Counted from the first letter of the stretch, positions 1 through 11,801 are shown. The stretch: 64,000 nt of DNA from Ornithodoros turicata (GCF_037126465.1 NW_026999444.1:186001-250000); one strand, 5' to 3'. Notes: generated from the sequence alone by a model not told the origin. Translations and numbers: made by a program.

Positions 1-2372
1 GCATTACAATTGGCATTGACAAATATATTTTCACTTGTACTTTTTGTGTATGACCCTTCTTTGCAAGTCTCTGCATGTTATAAGCGCGCGGACAACCTCC
101 GCACACGCGCCGCGCGGGGAAAAATACGCGCAGGGCTCAGGGGCAGGGCCCAGGGGTCCAGGTTGCTGAGTGGACCGGCCGTAGCCTCGACATGACTGAA
201 TACTACTACGACAAGCTACGTCAAACGACAATTCAGGAAAACGCCAATGCGCGTGGTTGCAGGGTTCGAACTTTCACTCTCCGGATCTCCGTCAAGCGAT
301 GTCAGCTTTGTAGCACGTCAGCTTGGCTTTCACCTGAATTATCTGCCTCAAGTGCAGGGCTGGACAAATCAGTCATGATTCCTGTCTCTTCAAGCGTTGC
401 TAAGTCACTCATCCAGTGAAACACGAGGTGGGCGGTATCTGTGGCAGACTTCTTCTAACAGGGTGTGGGGTGAAGACAGCCTTGGTCCGGATAAGTATCT
501 CAAGAAGACTGTGGAACCGCCAGTTGTACGTGAAAAAGTCCTTACCAGCAGTACCATTTGTTCGCCTCTTTGTTCACATATTCGGGGGGAAGGACGAGGC
601 CGTGTTCCCTCATAAAGCTTTCTTCGCAGACAGTCTGTGCAAGTGATAACGTTTTGTTCGGGCACTTTGATGCAACGTCGCCTGAAAAGGGAAATAATTA
701 TGCATGTAACGTTGCCCCTACTAACTTGTACAAATAATTTCAGAAAGTCCATCTCCCTGCTTTCAACAAACCCAGTAGAAGATGCATCCAACAGTGATTA
801 CGTGGTAGTCAATTTTTCATATGACTTACGTTTTAAGTTCCTACTGTTTGAAAGATTAGTGTTCTCTTGCAGACTTTTCGCGATGACCTGTCTAGAATAC
901 AGACAGGTCATGGCGAACAAGTGCATTCGTGTACATTTTTGGTCGTTGCCAATGTTTAGGGCTTGATGCTTCTTCCGTAAAATCGTTCCTGTGCGACGCC
1001 GTTTTATTAGGAAGAGCTCAGAGTAAGTGCCCCATTACACTTGCGTCGTGCAGTTTTTTAACATGTGCTTTTTGCAGAATTCGAGAACTCCTTGTTGACA
1101 TGAAAAATTTGATTGGAAGGCTTGTACAGGACATCCCGGATTAAATGAGATTCAGGACAGGTCCAGCACCCCCCTCCCCCCCCAACGTTTCCCCTACGCG
1201 CTTATGAAGAACTTATACGACTTAATAGCCAGTTTGTGAATTGTGAACTGAGACACAATCGGTTTAGTGTTCACGTCTTTGCAAGTGTGCTTCCTGCAGC
1301 ATATGGATGTTTATTGCATCTAAAGTATCTGTATGGTATCTGGATCCGATTGCAAACATATTTCACCAGGTTTGTACTGCTGGTCGTTTGTCTGCATTAT
1401 AGTCTTTCTTAAACATAATTTTCAATCATTGCATATTCAAGCATATTGCCCCACGAAGTTACAGCAGGCTCCAACAGCTCCCAATAGAGCCCATAGTTTG
1501 ACATAATTCACACAACACTGGGCACACGACCAATCAGAGTGCGACGTCGTAGATGTTATGCATACCCATTGGGCCAATAAGGATCTTCAACGTTCTGCTG
1601 AACTTTCAGCCGGTCCTGGCCACCATGAACTTCTACTGGATTTCACGCCTCCCGCCGTTATACGGTATTCAAAGTAACTGAAGCGACTTTTGGCTAAAAG
1701 AAACATTTTATTCACACAAAGCACAATCGGAGAGCACACACAGTCTCGGCCAATGAGCTTCCAACGTTGTAGATGGGCGCAGTGGTCCATATTTTACAGC
1801 CGCATCCTCGGGTACCTGAGGAGGACTGGCTACAGTACGTTTTGAGCAGTCACTTCATCTCTTGTGATATAATTGCTCTTTAGGCCTCCTGCACTTTCCC
1901 AGTGCTCTGATGCTAAATACTTTGAATCTCTGTTGCGCACTTGTGTATCTCTGTCAGGAATATATTCATCCAGTTGTGTAATTGTTACGTATATATAATG
2001 CATCGTGTCTTTATAAAACGGTATTCAGATTGCTTCTGCTTTTCGTTCATCAATTCGTATAAGTAAAAAAAGATACACCGGAATGCGTGGAGGGCATGGT
2101 AATGGGACACTGTCGGCGAAAGAGTCCGCAGCAGGTATCGGGAATCCTGATCGGACCTATGTGTTCCCAGTATTGCCAAACGTGCGTAGGACCATTACCT
2201 GTAGGCGGCACGCGCCCGATTTGTCAGGATCTTCGCCCGTCATCGGTCTGCGCGTCTGCCAATAGGCTGTGCTGCTTGGACTTTGTCGCTCAACTGCAAA
2301 AAGGCATCTACGCTGCTCTATCCTTACGATTTTTTTTACAAAAATCTATTACGAATGAAACACTGTGTGTGA
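1..2372. other. Unassigned unique sequence
   Basis: I see no recognisable gene, RNA or element here. Open frames are short and carry no motif, and I could not match the stretch to the later array copies. It holds a C-rich run near 1170-1183. Confidence 0.5.
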
Positions 2373-2890
2373 AAGGTGTAGCCACTGGCACTGACATCAT
2401 GGTCGTTATCATCCTTGAGACTCAATGGTTCTTTTGGATTTTTCTCTTTGTTGAGATGAAGCGCGTGTCCTTTTACCTCGCCTGTTCTTCTACACTCATC
2501 TATTCAATTTTGTGGCTTCCTCTATCTCCTGTTTTTATATTTCTCTGCACTGTGTCGTGATGAAACACAGAGGAAAAAGAAAGAGAGAGAAATCGAGAAA
2601 CCAATAAGATCTCTGGAAAGCTACTGTATGAACCCTTATTATGTACAGGGTGCTTTTATTGTTTACAGATTTTGGTTAAAAAAAGAAGCTAAACTGAGAA
2701 TAACAGAGACGCGATCTTGCAGGCATGTTATACGAGCCCGAGCCCGTGGACATCCTCTCAGAAACTACAGGATGGCTAATTACCTGAAATTCAACTTATT
2801 ATATTTTGGGGGTAAAACGCGTGTTGTACTACGTATCCTCAAACGAACACTTACTTTGAAACACAAATCGCTAAAGTTTGCTATGCATAT

Positions 2891-3150
2891 TCAGTCGGTA
2901 GCGTGTTCGCCTTCTGATCCCGAGATCGCGGGTTCGAACCCGACCGAGGACGCCAGCAACTTGGTGGCAGGGTACAAGTTGCTTAGACACGCCGTCTTCC
3001 GCGAGGGACGTTAAATACGGGGTGCCGTGTCGTGAGCTTTCATGGTACGTTAAAGAACCCTCAGGTGGGCAAAAGCAATCCACAGACCGACCGCTGTGGC
3101 GTCGCTCATGATCTCAGTTGTCTCGCGACGTAAACACCCAATTATTATTA
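2891..3150 (+). mobile_element. tRNA-derived SINE with ATT tail
   Basis: The head looks like a tRNA gene with an A-box-like stretch near 2894-2904 and a perfect B box (GGTTCGAACCC) near 2931. A tRNA-unrelated body follows and ends in an ATT tail just before 3151. A perfect 14-bp target-site duplication, TTTGCTATGCATAT, flanks it at 2877-2890 and 3151-3164. Copies 2 and 3 carry the uninterrupted site (about 33561-33574 and 62225-62238), so this is an insertion into copy 1. It does not encode protein and would depend on a LINE for movement. Family name not assigned. Confidence 0.9.
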
Positions 3151-3820
3151 TTTGCTATGCATATGAGGAGTACCTGAATCCCCAAAACTCTTGTGTGAAA
3201 AAAGAGCAACGCCCATTCCACGTCAAAGGGCCACGTGGTTTCGAGCGATGAAGCTGATTGGGTTGAGGGCTGATCTGCTGCTCAGATAGATCGGCCCTAT
3301 TTGTGGCCCATATAAGCTGCCGACACCGAAGGTCATGCCGATTCGGATTATCTCTCGTACGTGCTTGTCTTCGGATCGCAGAAAAGGAGCTAGGATTTAA
3401 ATAAGGGCTGGCTGAAAATCTGCTATCTTTTACTTCTCCGAAAGCAGTCAATAAGTGAACTGACGTATTTTAGGTAATTAGTCGTGCAGTACATGCACGC
3501 GTTTTCCCACAGGACGTACGCCTGACCGCATAACCCCGGTGCAAAAACCATGCTTATACCTATGCCGCTCCACAGCCTTATTGTAAACAAATTCTGTAGA
3601 TAATAAAACCATCGGGTTGTTGAACAAATGCTGTCTCGTAAACGGCATGTTGGGTGCAACTTGAGTATTTCATGCCGTACGCCGTGTTATTGAGGAATAT
3701 AAGTAACCGACCGTCGACAAACACGCATGAACGCGGAGGTAAGTAGCGGGATAATAGCATAACAAAAGTATTTGCGTTACTTTTATTTGGTACAGGTAGC
3801 GGTCTCGAATTTCTTTTCTG

Positions 3821-4052
3821 TGCGACCAGATTCCTTACTGTTGAAACTACACTTGTATCTTCGTTAATGATTGATTTTAATTTGTAAATTCTTTTTTTAT
3901 TCTTTCTAATTCGAATTCGAATTTATTTTTATTCTTCAATCAAACTCCGTAAAGGCAGGGAACAACACAAGTCTTACCTCATTTACAAATTCCAATCAAT
4001 CATTAACGAAGATCCCGGTGTAGTTGCAACAGTAATGAATCTGGTCGCTTAG
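3821..4052. repeat. Fold-back (inverted repeat) element
   Basis: Left arm about 3821-3893 and right arm about 3981-4052 are imperfect reverse complements. GCGACCAGATTC on the left pairs with GAATCTGGTCGC on the right, and the inner ends pair through ATTTGTAAAT-type sequence. An AT-rich spacer separates the arms. It is absent from the matching position of copies 2 and 3. It could be a MITE or the edge of the neighbouring Penelope-like cluster. Confidence 0.7.
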
Positions 4053-4281
4053 ATGGGATATACTTTCCTTTTTTCCCTCTTTTTTTCTTTTCAGCTACGC
4101 CCTCAGTACAGCTCACCCTGAGCTGGCTCACTAAGAAGAATGATATCACCAAACGGACTTGAACTTGCGGAATGTTCCAGAATATGACTCACGGACAACT
4201 ACCACGTGGCACATTTGCACCGATTGTGAAGTCACTTACCGAACGTATTTAAGCATATGCAACCTTTGTACCTCTTTCGTC

Positions 4282-4308
4282 CTGACGAAGACAGTGCCAC
4301 TGTCGAAA
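4282..4308 (+). ncRNA. Hammerhead ribozyme-like core
   Basis: The sequence reads CTGACGA, then a 6-bp stem (GACAGT 4290-4295 with ACTGTC 4299-4304, loop GCC), then GAAA at 4305-4308. This is the CUGANGA-stem II-GAAA half of a hammerhead. Such motifs are known from the terminal repeats of Penelope-like retroelements. I could not close convincing stems I and III within the same copy, so activity is not implied; a dimeric or degenerate form is possible. Confidence 0.5.
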
Positions 4309-4407
4309 CGTCGACCGTTCTGTTATAATCTATGTTTTAAATTACCCATTACATAAATTAGTTTTTGTTAACTTTCCTGTAATCTGTCGTCCACATCTTA
4401 TTATTAT

Positions 4408-4447
4408 ACTTATATATATATATATATATTGTATATATATATATATA
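4408..4447. repeat. (TA)n microsatellite
   Basis: Alternating TA tract directly left of the 241-bp hairpin. Further TA tracts lie at about 4730-4747 and 4811-4826, so the hairpin is embedded in TA-rich simple sequence. Confidence 0.9.
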
Positions 4448-4687
4448 AGCAGGAAAAATCAGAAGACGAGAAAGAGCTTACAGGAAAACACAAAGGGGAG
4501 TTTATTAACACATATAGGGATAGAGGTCGACGTTTCGGCAGTCAGCGCTGCCTTCGACGGGGCCGTCGACGGTCGCGTCGAAGGCAGCGCTGACTACCGA
4601 AACGTCGTCCCCTATCCCTATATGTTAATAAAATCCTCTTTGTGTTTTCCTGTAAGCTCTTTGTCGTCTTCTGATTTTTCCTACTTA
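4447..4687. repeat. Long near-perfect hairpin, Penelope-like terminal repeats
   Basis: Arms at 4447-4559 and 4576-4687 are near-perfect reverse complements with a 16-nt centre. Each arm contains a stem GGCAG/CTGCC followed by GAAACGTCG, as in the hammerhead-like motif at 4282, but with the CTGACGA core altered to a CGTCGA form. The likely reading is two Penelope-type terminal repeats joined head to head. Confidence 0.75.
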
Positions 4688-4923
4688 TTTCATTCTCGTC
4701 GTCAACCGCCCTCCTAAGCTTCTAATCCATATATATATATATATATACACGAGTCCCAATAAGGGCGAAGCAGCTGTACTCGGCTGGGAGTGCACGGTCA
4801 AACTGTAAACATATATATATATATATGTACATATACTTGAAATAAATGGGAGACAGTAGACGAAAGTAGGGGAAGTAACAAAAAGGGGTTTATTAAAACT
4901 TAAAAATTATGAAAGTTAGGGAG

Positions 4924-5032
4924 GATGTCTACGTTACGGCGGAGATGCTCCGCCTTCTTCGGGACGGAAGAGCTAAATGTGTCCACGAGGCTGATAAGCC
5001 CTATCAGCCTCGTGGCCACATTTAGCTCTTTC
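4924..5032. repeat. Second Penelope-like repeat and hairpin
   Basis: On the minus strand, 4924-4966 reads as a decayed hammerhead-like core with a GGCGGAG/CTCCGCC stem followed by GTAAC instead of GAAAC. It is followed by a hairpin at 4967-5032 whose arms (about 30 nt) are nearly perfect around the loop AGCCC. Confidence 0.6.
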
Positions 5033-5672
5033 GCAGAATGGAAGCAGAATTTAGCTCTATTGCAGAATAAAAGACAAATGTTGATTTAAAATTTTTCGAT
5101 TAATATTGGAACGATAATGGAAGCCAGCAGACGCAACTGCGGTTGTAGGATGTGGCAACTTCATCGCTGGAGTTAGAAACACGGCTGTTGAAACATGCCG
5201 TGCAACATGTGTTATGCCCACGGCATCGTTTTTGTTATTTGATACTCACAGACTGGCTTCGATGTTCCACAGTCAGCGTTGATGTCATTGAAGAACCGCT
5301 CAAGAAGAAACGTCTCATCGCATCTTTGTCTTTCGAGTATTTCCGGAACACAAGTCTTGCTGTATTCCATAACACTAGAAGAGATGACTTATAAGTAATC
5401 TTCGAAATTATTGGGACATTCTGACGCCATCTCATGACATCCCTTGATTGAGTCACGCAGAATAAGCAGCACAGTCAACTGCACAAGAGAGATGGAACAG
5501 TTTTTCCCGGCATTCAAAGCGGCAAGCTACCTCAAACGTAAATCCAGATAATTTGGAAACAGCCAATTTGCATGGTGCTAGGAACTTGACTATTATTAGG
5601 AATAATTTACCTTCTGACAACATGGACAGACCCCCTCGCTGCTTTGTTCACCAGACCTGTATCAGCGGCCGT

Positions 5673-6091
5673 GTTTACATTAACTCCGCAGAGCAGGTCC
5701 AGTTGACAGTCGAGTCGGGTTGAACTCATTCGACGCGGTTTACATAAACTCTCTTCAGCGAGAGCCGATCGCAGCGACGCTCCGCGTCCAGTCGAGTCGA
5801 GCCGTGCCAGCGCAGCGTCTCTTCGCTTCTGTTTCTGTACCCGTCTGCGCGGGCCTACGTTGAGCGATTGCTGTCTCGGACGCAGCGACACGCAGCGACA
5901 CGATGTACTCGATCCCGCAGATCATTCGTTCCGAGCTGGACCAGTCGTCGTTTACATGCACTTCGCTGGTCGCGTGGAGCGAGTCAACGCGCCCCTGCTG
6001 TCGCGCTGACGCGACTCGACCCGGCGCGGAGTCAACTCGACCGAACAGCGTTTACACGAGCAAATGGAACTCCGTTCGAGCTCATGTAAAC
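5673..6091. repeat. MITE-like element with GTTTACAT ends
   Basis: It begins GTTTACAT (5673-5680) and ends ATGTAAAC (6084-6091), with related TTTACAT motifs inside (for example near 5740 and 5950) and GTCGAGTCG-type repeats. Related sequence occupies the same position in copies 2 (about 35131-35520) and 3 (about 63374-63760), so it was present before the array formed. No protein is encoded. Confidence 0.55.
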
Positions 6092-6589
6092 CTGGCTAGT
6101 GTGATACGTGAGGGGTGAGAGCTGCCACTGATTTGTTTGGTGTCGAGATAGAGGAGGAGCAAGCACAACAACTGTGATGATACCGGGGTCTGTTGTGGTT
6201 GTGGAAGGCGCAAGGTGGACTACTATTCTTGGGTTAGTGAATGCTGAGGACAACTCAACTCGCGGTGTCGCTCCGGCAGCAGAGGGACGTAATGGTTGAC
6301 TTACGTAAAGCTGAGGTTGTAGTCAGATTAGCCTGCGGAATCATTAAGCCTGGCCTCACTGCAAATTGGCATACGATCACAGAGTACGTCAGCACACAAG
6401 CTAAGCCAGCTACTAGTCCTCTGTGCCAGAGCGCCACCGCGTGTCCGGATATCCTCGGAATTCACTAGTCCAATAATAGTATACCTTACGCCGACCAGTA
6501 CCTTACGCCGACCGATTCTACTGAATTCCCGTTCTAACAGACCTGTTCGCATACTTGTGTATATATACCGTTTCTCTTCTGTAACAGTT

Positions 6590-7430
6590 AAGGGTATTTG
6601 TTCGCAACCATATCTCCCAACATCAGGAGCTCCCCAGGACTCCAACCGCGGGCCACTCTTCAACGTTTTTGTCAACGATCTCGTTATGTGTATCCAGCAT
6701 TTTAACTTGCTACAGTATGCCGAGGATGTGAAATTGTTGAAAGTAGTCTCATCCCCATTGGATTGCGCCTTGCAACAAAGGGACATCGACCGTGTTATCC
6801 AGTGGTGACGCACGAGCAAACTTCTAATCAACACAGGTGTGTTTCTCTCGTAAAGCCAACACAACCTGTTATAAACACTGTTCCAGCACAAATGTCATCT
6901 CCCGCGCTAACTTGGTCCGTGACCTCGGTGTCACGTTCGATTCGAAATGCTCAGCATTGCGCACTCTAGGACTCTGAGACATACAAAGATATTCCCAAAT
7001 CCTGATGTTTTTGTATGCCCATATAAGGTCGATGTTGAGCCTCGCATCGCGTACGCATCCTTAATATGGAACTGTCTAAGTAATACTCAGCGCCTAGAAG
7101 CTGACCAAAAGAAAGCCCTCCACATTTCACACTACCTATATTTCGGTTACACCCCGGGATTCCAGACGTACAATTATGAATATCTACTCAGACACGTTGG
7201 TCTCATTCCCCTTTCAACTCAGCGCGACATACCGATGCCACTTTTTTATACAAGTGCCTTCAATCTCGAATTTACCGTCCACAGTTGCTATGATCTCTGC
7301 CTTTCGGTATTCCAGGTGTGTCCCTACGGAAGCATCCTACATTTTTTACCCTGATGTATTTAAAGGGGACACTATCTCGCGAGGCAAGACCCTCGTAAAC
7401 TCGGTGTCATGTGATTTTTTTTTTCTGTAA
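6590..7430 (+). pseudogene. Non-LTR retrotransposon reverse transcriptase fragment
   Basis: A decayed LINE ORF2. At 6625-6735 the frame reads a motif resembling the usual SGVPQGS/GPLLF block and INDL (here SGAPQDSNRGPLF, then VNDLV), followed by the YADD box degenerated to YAED at 6717. The reading then shifts frame. 6947-7350 carries the C-terminal domain (LSNTQRLEADQKKALHI, then an LLRHVGLIPLSTQRDI stretch). Endonuclease and N-terminal RT are missing, so it is 5' truncated like most LINE copies. I place it only broadly, as Jockey/CR1-like. It cannot be functional. Confidence 0.85.
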
Positions 7431-7439
7431 CACTTCCCG

Positions 7440-7728
7440 TTCTACTCCAAAGAGGTCGTATCTAAAGTTTTCCATTTGTCAAGTTCACTCATTTTGCTTG
7501 TGCCCATTTTTCTTTTCCTGACATTCTGCAGTTCTTCTGATCAGTATTGGATATAATTCCTTCGATCTTTTACTCAGCTTTTTGCCGTCCTTTAGTCCTG
7601 TAATTTCACGTATGCGTAATGTAAAATATGTTATGTAAGACGTGCCTGTTATTTTAGATATAAGCAGTCTATCCACCAACGCTATTGTACATATATTCTG
7701 TGGCCTACGTGTGTATTGCGTAACCTGT
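7440..7728 (+). repeat. 289-bp direct repeat, copy A (LINE 3' region)
   Basis: Identical, base by base as far as I could compare, to 7764-8052, with a 35-bp spacer. It follows the LINE RT fragment, so it is most simply the 3' untranslated region of that element. Confidence 0.9.
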
Positions 7729-7763
7729 AATTTCAGGTCCACTACTCCAAATTAAGAATTAGA

Positions 7764-8052
7764 TTCTACTCCAAAGAGGTCGTATCTAAAGTTTTCCATT
7801 TGTCAAGTTCACTCATTTTGCTTGTGCCCATTTTTCTTTTCCTGACATTCTGCAGTTCTTCTGATCAGTATTGGATATAATTCCTTCGATCTTTTACTCA
7901 GCTTTTTGCCGTCCTTTAGTCCTGTAATTTCACGTATGCGTAATGTAAAATATGTTATGTAAGACGTGCCTGTTATTTTAGATATAAGCAGTCTATCCAC
8001 CAACGCTATTGTACATATATTCTGTGGCCTACGTGTGTATTGCGTAACCTGT
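7764..8052 (+). repeat. 289-bp direct repeat, copy B (LINE 3' region)
   Basis: Second identical unit. It is followed by the rest of the LINE 3' end, with AATAAAA near 8155 and an ATT tail from 8243. The exactness suggests a very recent duplication or an assembly artefact. Confidence 0.9.
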
Positions 8053-8267
8053 GAGTATATTCTCCATTTCTTGGGTACCTGTCGTTTTCGGCATTATGTA
8101 GAACTTTTTGAGTGTGCGCCAATACCGAGGCCCTCGAGGCTGTTTTGGGCACATAATAAAAATGTGTGACTGCAGTTGTTCTGTCTTCCACCCAGTCCCT
8201 GCTTTCATGCTGCTATCCGTCATCATCAACATAATAAAAATCATTATTATTATTATTATTATTATTT
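8053..8267 (+). repeat. LINE 3' terminus and (ATT)n tail
   Basis: The stretch near 8113-8160 (GTGCGCCAATACCGAGG, then TTTTGGGCACATAATAAA) matches the 3' end seen at 25169-25217. The ATT tract at about 8243-8267 is the probable tail of this LINE family. Confidence 0.7.
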
Positions 8268-9040
8268 GAGAATAAAAAGCAAAATGAAGACAGCTTTTTC
8301 ACCAAAATCACGCAAGCTTGGCTGCACTAGACAGAACAGAATGATAACTGTGCGTGAATTAAAGGAGAGAAGAGGAAAACAATGTTCCATGTATTCACAT
8401 AAGCGACGTTCACTCCTCCAGGAGAAGAGGCGAAAAACGTCACCGGTTTTAGCTACCCCGTAAATACAAGTCATATACGTCCCCGTCCTGTCCCGTCCGT
8501 CCGTAGTCTTCTCGTGAATATGGACATGGGAGAACTGATGTTCTGAGGCTGGAACAACATAGAGGGGACAAATACATACAAAGCCTCCGTTAGACTTCTC
8601 GTGCCGTGCTAACCTGCGGTAAATATCATGGGGCGCAGCCGAAAGGTAATTCGTACCAGACGACACGGAGATGCGTTCCATCGAAAAGTCAATATTCATG
8701 GTTTGAATGCTCAACATAATGCGCGGCGAAACTTTTGCCCCCATGCGAGTATTTCCTATTTCCATTTTTCTATTTTTCTTGAGTTCTCCTCCACTAGAAT
8801 GTTCCGCGGGGATGACGGGAAGCGCGTATTGTATCAGAATTTGTGATATAGCATGGATGTGCAAGTGGATGCAACCCTGTAGGACATTCCGAGGGCAGTT
8901 GGAAGAAAAATTCCTACCCGGTTCGGCATCCCGGGATCCACATTTCGAAATCCTGATACCACGGGATTGTAAAAACGGCTGGGGATCCCGAATCCTAGGA
9001 TGCCGATAACCCCGTCCCACTTTTTTCTGCTAAACGCCCT
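8268..9040. other. Unassigned sequence between array copies 1 and 2
   Basis: I find no supported gene. A 252-codon open frame lies on the minus strand (8262-9020) but has no motif, repeats or conserved counterpart, and I treat it as chance. Near 8920-9000 are several CGGGATCC/GGATCCCG inverted motifs. Confidence 0.4.
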
Positions 9041-11484
9041 CTCTTTATGGCCTTTTGAAACGCACATGGAAAAGAGCTTACCAACAATGCAGTTTGGATG
9101 CGTCTTGCAACTTCTGATAATTGTTGTTGCACGTATTCTTTGCACTGTCTAGTAATCCCGTAGGACAGATGGCACCTGAAAACAACAGATATGATTTCGT
9201 TACATCGATGTTTTCGCCGCAGATGTTTTCGCATCGATGTTTTCGCTACGGAATCTATGTGGAATGGTACGATGACCGAAGAATACCAATGGGCAGTCCT
9301 GGGAAGTAATCTAATCAGAAATCACTAGTTTTTTTTTCTTTCTTTATCATGGGGCTCCAAGATCCTTGCGGCTTTATATGGACAAATCAGACAAAATAAA
9401 TCAGAGGCAACAGTACAGCAAAGCAACAACACGGGAACGCAGCAGAATAAACGTGACGCGGATTGGCAGCACTACAATCGAATGATGCATGATTTACAAC
9501 TGAGGTGATGGATGAAGGTAAATAATTCCATAGTCTAATGACGTGTGGAAAGAAGGAAAAGTGAAAAGAGCTTCTATGGGAAATGTACGGTTCATATTTG
9601 TGAGCAGCAGGAGCAGCATCGTCAATGAGTTTTTCCATCTCCAGATATACTCACATGACTCGGTACCGAGCAAAACCTCAACTCAACATCTGGCTATTTT
9701 ACTGGCCACACGTTCGGCTCTCAGCACCAGAAAGCTTTTCTTGGTCCGTAGATTGCATGTTTTTGGAGGCAGACACAGGGAGCCAATGTTGTATAAATAA
9801 CCGTGCAGTTAATGAGGTGTTGCAATAATAATCAATAATAAATACAGATAATAATTATAAGTGAATAATACTAATAACAATACACTGCAATACTTGATTT
9901 CCATAATCGCCACACAAATTTCAGCACTGAAGACTGACATTGCCCGGAATGGGATATGATCGCAGACATGTCTCAATTACCATTGCACATGTTACTCCTC
10001 CTTGTGTTCTTGACGCGTGCTGCATGTTCTTTCAATCTCTGACTTAAAGCTGCATGCTCCTTGCTTTGAAGCAGTGTCATGGTTTCTGTATTTTGACATA
10101 TTAAACGGCATATTACGAGAAAGACTCTCTTCGCCTGAGCTGAATAGATTGTTTTCTCTGGAGAATTTCCGAATTTTCGAGAATTCCCGACATAACTACT
10201 ACAATGTAACTACACACGTGCTCACCCAGCACCTTGACCTGCTCCCAAGGAGTCCCATTGAGTTGCAAGAGGTGTATCGAAAAAGTATGATGTTCTCCCT
10301 GAATGATTTGTACCCTGTACTACTCTTTTCTCGAAGGTGAATTAGAATTCATCGACGAAACAAAATTTTCCCAATATGCCTTGTTAGCTTAGTGACGCGT
10401 CCACCTGGCTTTTGCACACGATTTTTAAAGGAAACCAGGTTTTGTGGAGTTGGATACCTACGGAAGAGATTTCCGAGATCGGTTCTGTTCCCTCGTGGAG
10501 ACAACCAGAGCGTCTTTACGGTGGACTCGGTAACTGTCTTTATGATTGTTTTTGTAATAAAGTCATTCGCCTCATTAACACTCATATCATCATTGGACGA
10601 TGGCAGACGAACAGCTTTCGTTTGAAAGGAGTTACAGTCCAATGTAGAGTGCGCGTCGTTAAATTATCTGTTACCTGATACAACTTTAAAACCACAGAAA
10701 GTAATCGCAACCCCGAAGATTCTGATCTGTTCATGTACTGGATTCTTATTATTATTACCGGACCATTGCACTGAAGTGGACTCTTATATTTATAGTGGCA
10801 ATGCCCCCATACACTTGATGGGTTGCACAGCGTGAAGTCAACACAACAGACTAATTGATTGGCACTCTTCACAGTACCCTGTCAAGGCAAATTTTAATTG
10901 CAACTGCCTCAAGGGGTGGCTTCAGTAGATGTATTACAGCAATTGTTTTAGATTTAAGCATTGTAACACCACTAGGTGGATATGTTTCCATCTGCACGAT
11001 CTTTTTGGAACAGGTTATAACACCAGAGTGAGTGTGTTTGTTGAGGATTCAGGTACGTTTCTTGTAACACAAAAGAGGAATCTGCCATACCTGTCTGAAG
11101 TTATCATTTATGTCATAAAGAGCCCTCGACAATTCCACTATTTGGACAAAGTTGGTTTATTATTACGCCGATTATTATATCGACGAGGATCGACATAGTG
11201 CATAAAAAAGAGATGAAGTGTGCAATACGGGTCTGTGTTAATGAGAAGAGTGTGCTGTTCAGAGAGAATATTTCTTTTTGGGGGTTGTTATTTGCTGCTT
11301 CTGAGGCTTTCTGTTTTTTGAGCAGTTTCGAGTTTCCAGGCGGTATATCAGGGAACGCGCCACTCCCCGATAGATTACCCATGGTCTGCCTTTTGACTAG
11401 GCGCTCGTGCTTGTGATTCAGCTTTACGAGCTCGCCTGCCATCTCACTCCATCGAGGTAACGTCAGCAGGTGGTGCCTGTGAGA
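9041..11484. other. Copy-2 sequence without recognised genes
   Basis: The flanking parts (9040-10260 and 10940-11484) are shared with copy 3, while about 10262-10937 is missing from copy 3. Short open frames on both strands carry no recognised domain. Confidence 0.4.
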
Positions 11485-11553
11485 ATGACACCACCGAAGA
11501 GGCTTGTGCAACAGCAGGCACTTCTGCAGGAGAAGCTGGCGTTTGAGGAAGAG
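11485..11553 (+). CDS. Candidate first coding exon (copy 2), function unknown
   Basis: An ATG at 11485 opens 23 codons ending exactly at a consensus splice donor GTGAGT (11554-11559). The reading is basic then acidic (ends KLAFEEE). Copy 3 has the same arrangement at 45919-46017, ending KKLAFVEG directly before GTGAGT, in the same phase. The short length, the phase-0 donor and the conservation of both frame and donor suggest an exon. I do not recognise the protein, and the next exon was not found, so it may also be a chance frame or transposon-derived. Confidence 0.35.
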
Positions 11554-11801
11554 GTGAGTGTTTTGTGCTTTGCATTATCCTGTTTGTCTGTGTTGAGCAA
11601 GAGATAATTCTGGGTTTCTGGGAAGTAGGGCTGCAAAGGATTTCTGGAGCTGGTACGAAGACAGCTTTTCTTCGCTTCTGGATCGCTTAGTCTCTGTGTA
11701 GCCTTGACGTGCGTCACCTCTTTCTCGAACTTCCGTTTTGGACAAGACTTAAGAGTACGAAGAGTGATCACCTTCGCAGTTGACGCAGTTATCTGGCCCT
11801 C
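11554..11801. other. Candidate intron or flank before the CCAATATTGG element
   Basis: Follows the candidate donor at 11554. No recognised feature. Copy 3 has a shortened equivalent at 46018-46100. Confidence 0.3.

Larger units (their letters stand above)
2373..6570 (+). repeat. Array copy 1 (diverged partial segment)
   Basis: This stretch aligns in the same orientation with about 32605-35840 (copy 2) and about 61440-64000 (copy 3). Shared landmarks include the run around 2640-2730, the blocks after 3170 and 3780, and the block after 5100 with the conserved stretch near 5245-5360. It is clearly more diverged than copies 2 and 3 are from each other. It is interrupted by a SINE (2891-3150) and a cluster of fold-back and Penelope-like repeats (about 3820-5040). 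Boundaries are by eye and approximate. Confidence 0.75.

Noticed and set aside
2898..2975. Possible tRNA gene
   Set aside because: The A and B boxes belong to a SINE with a tail and target duplication, and the cloverleaf is not complete.
5607..6118. Several overlapping ORFs of 70-95 codons
   Set aside because: They overlap a MITE-like repeat with internal GTCGAGTCG repeats on both strands.
8262..9020. 252-codon open frame on the minus strand
   Set aside because: No motif and no counterpart in the array copies. It lies across palindromic GGATCC-type sequence. Treated as chance.
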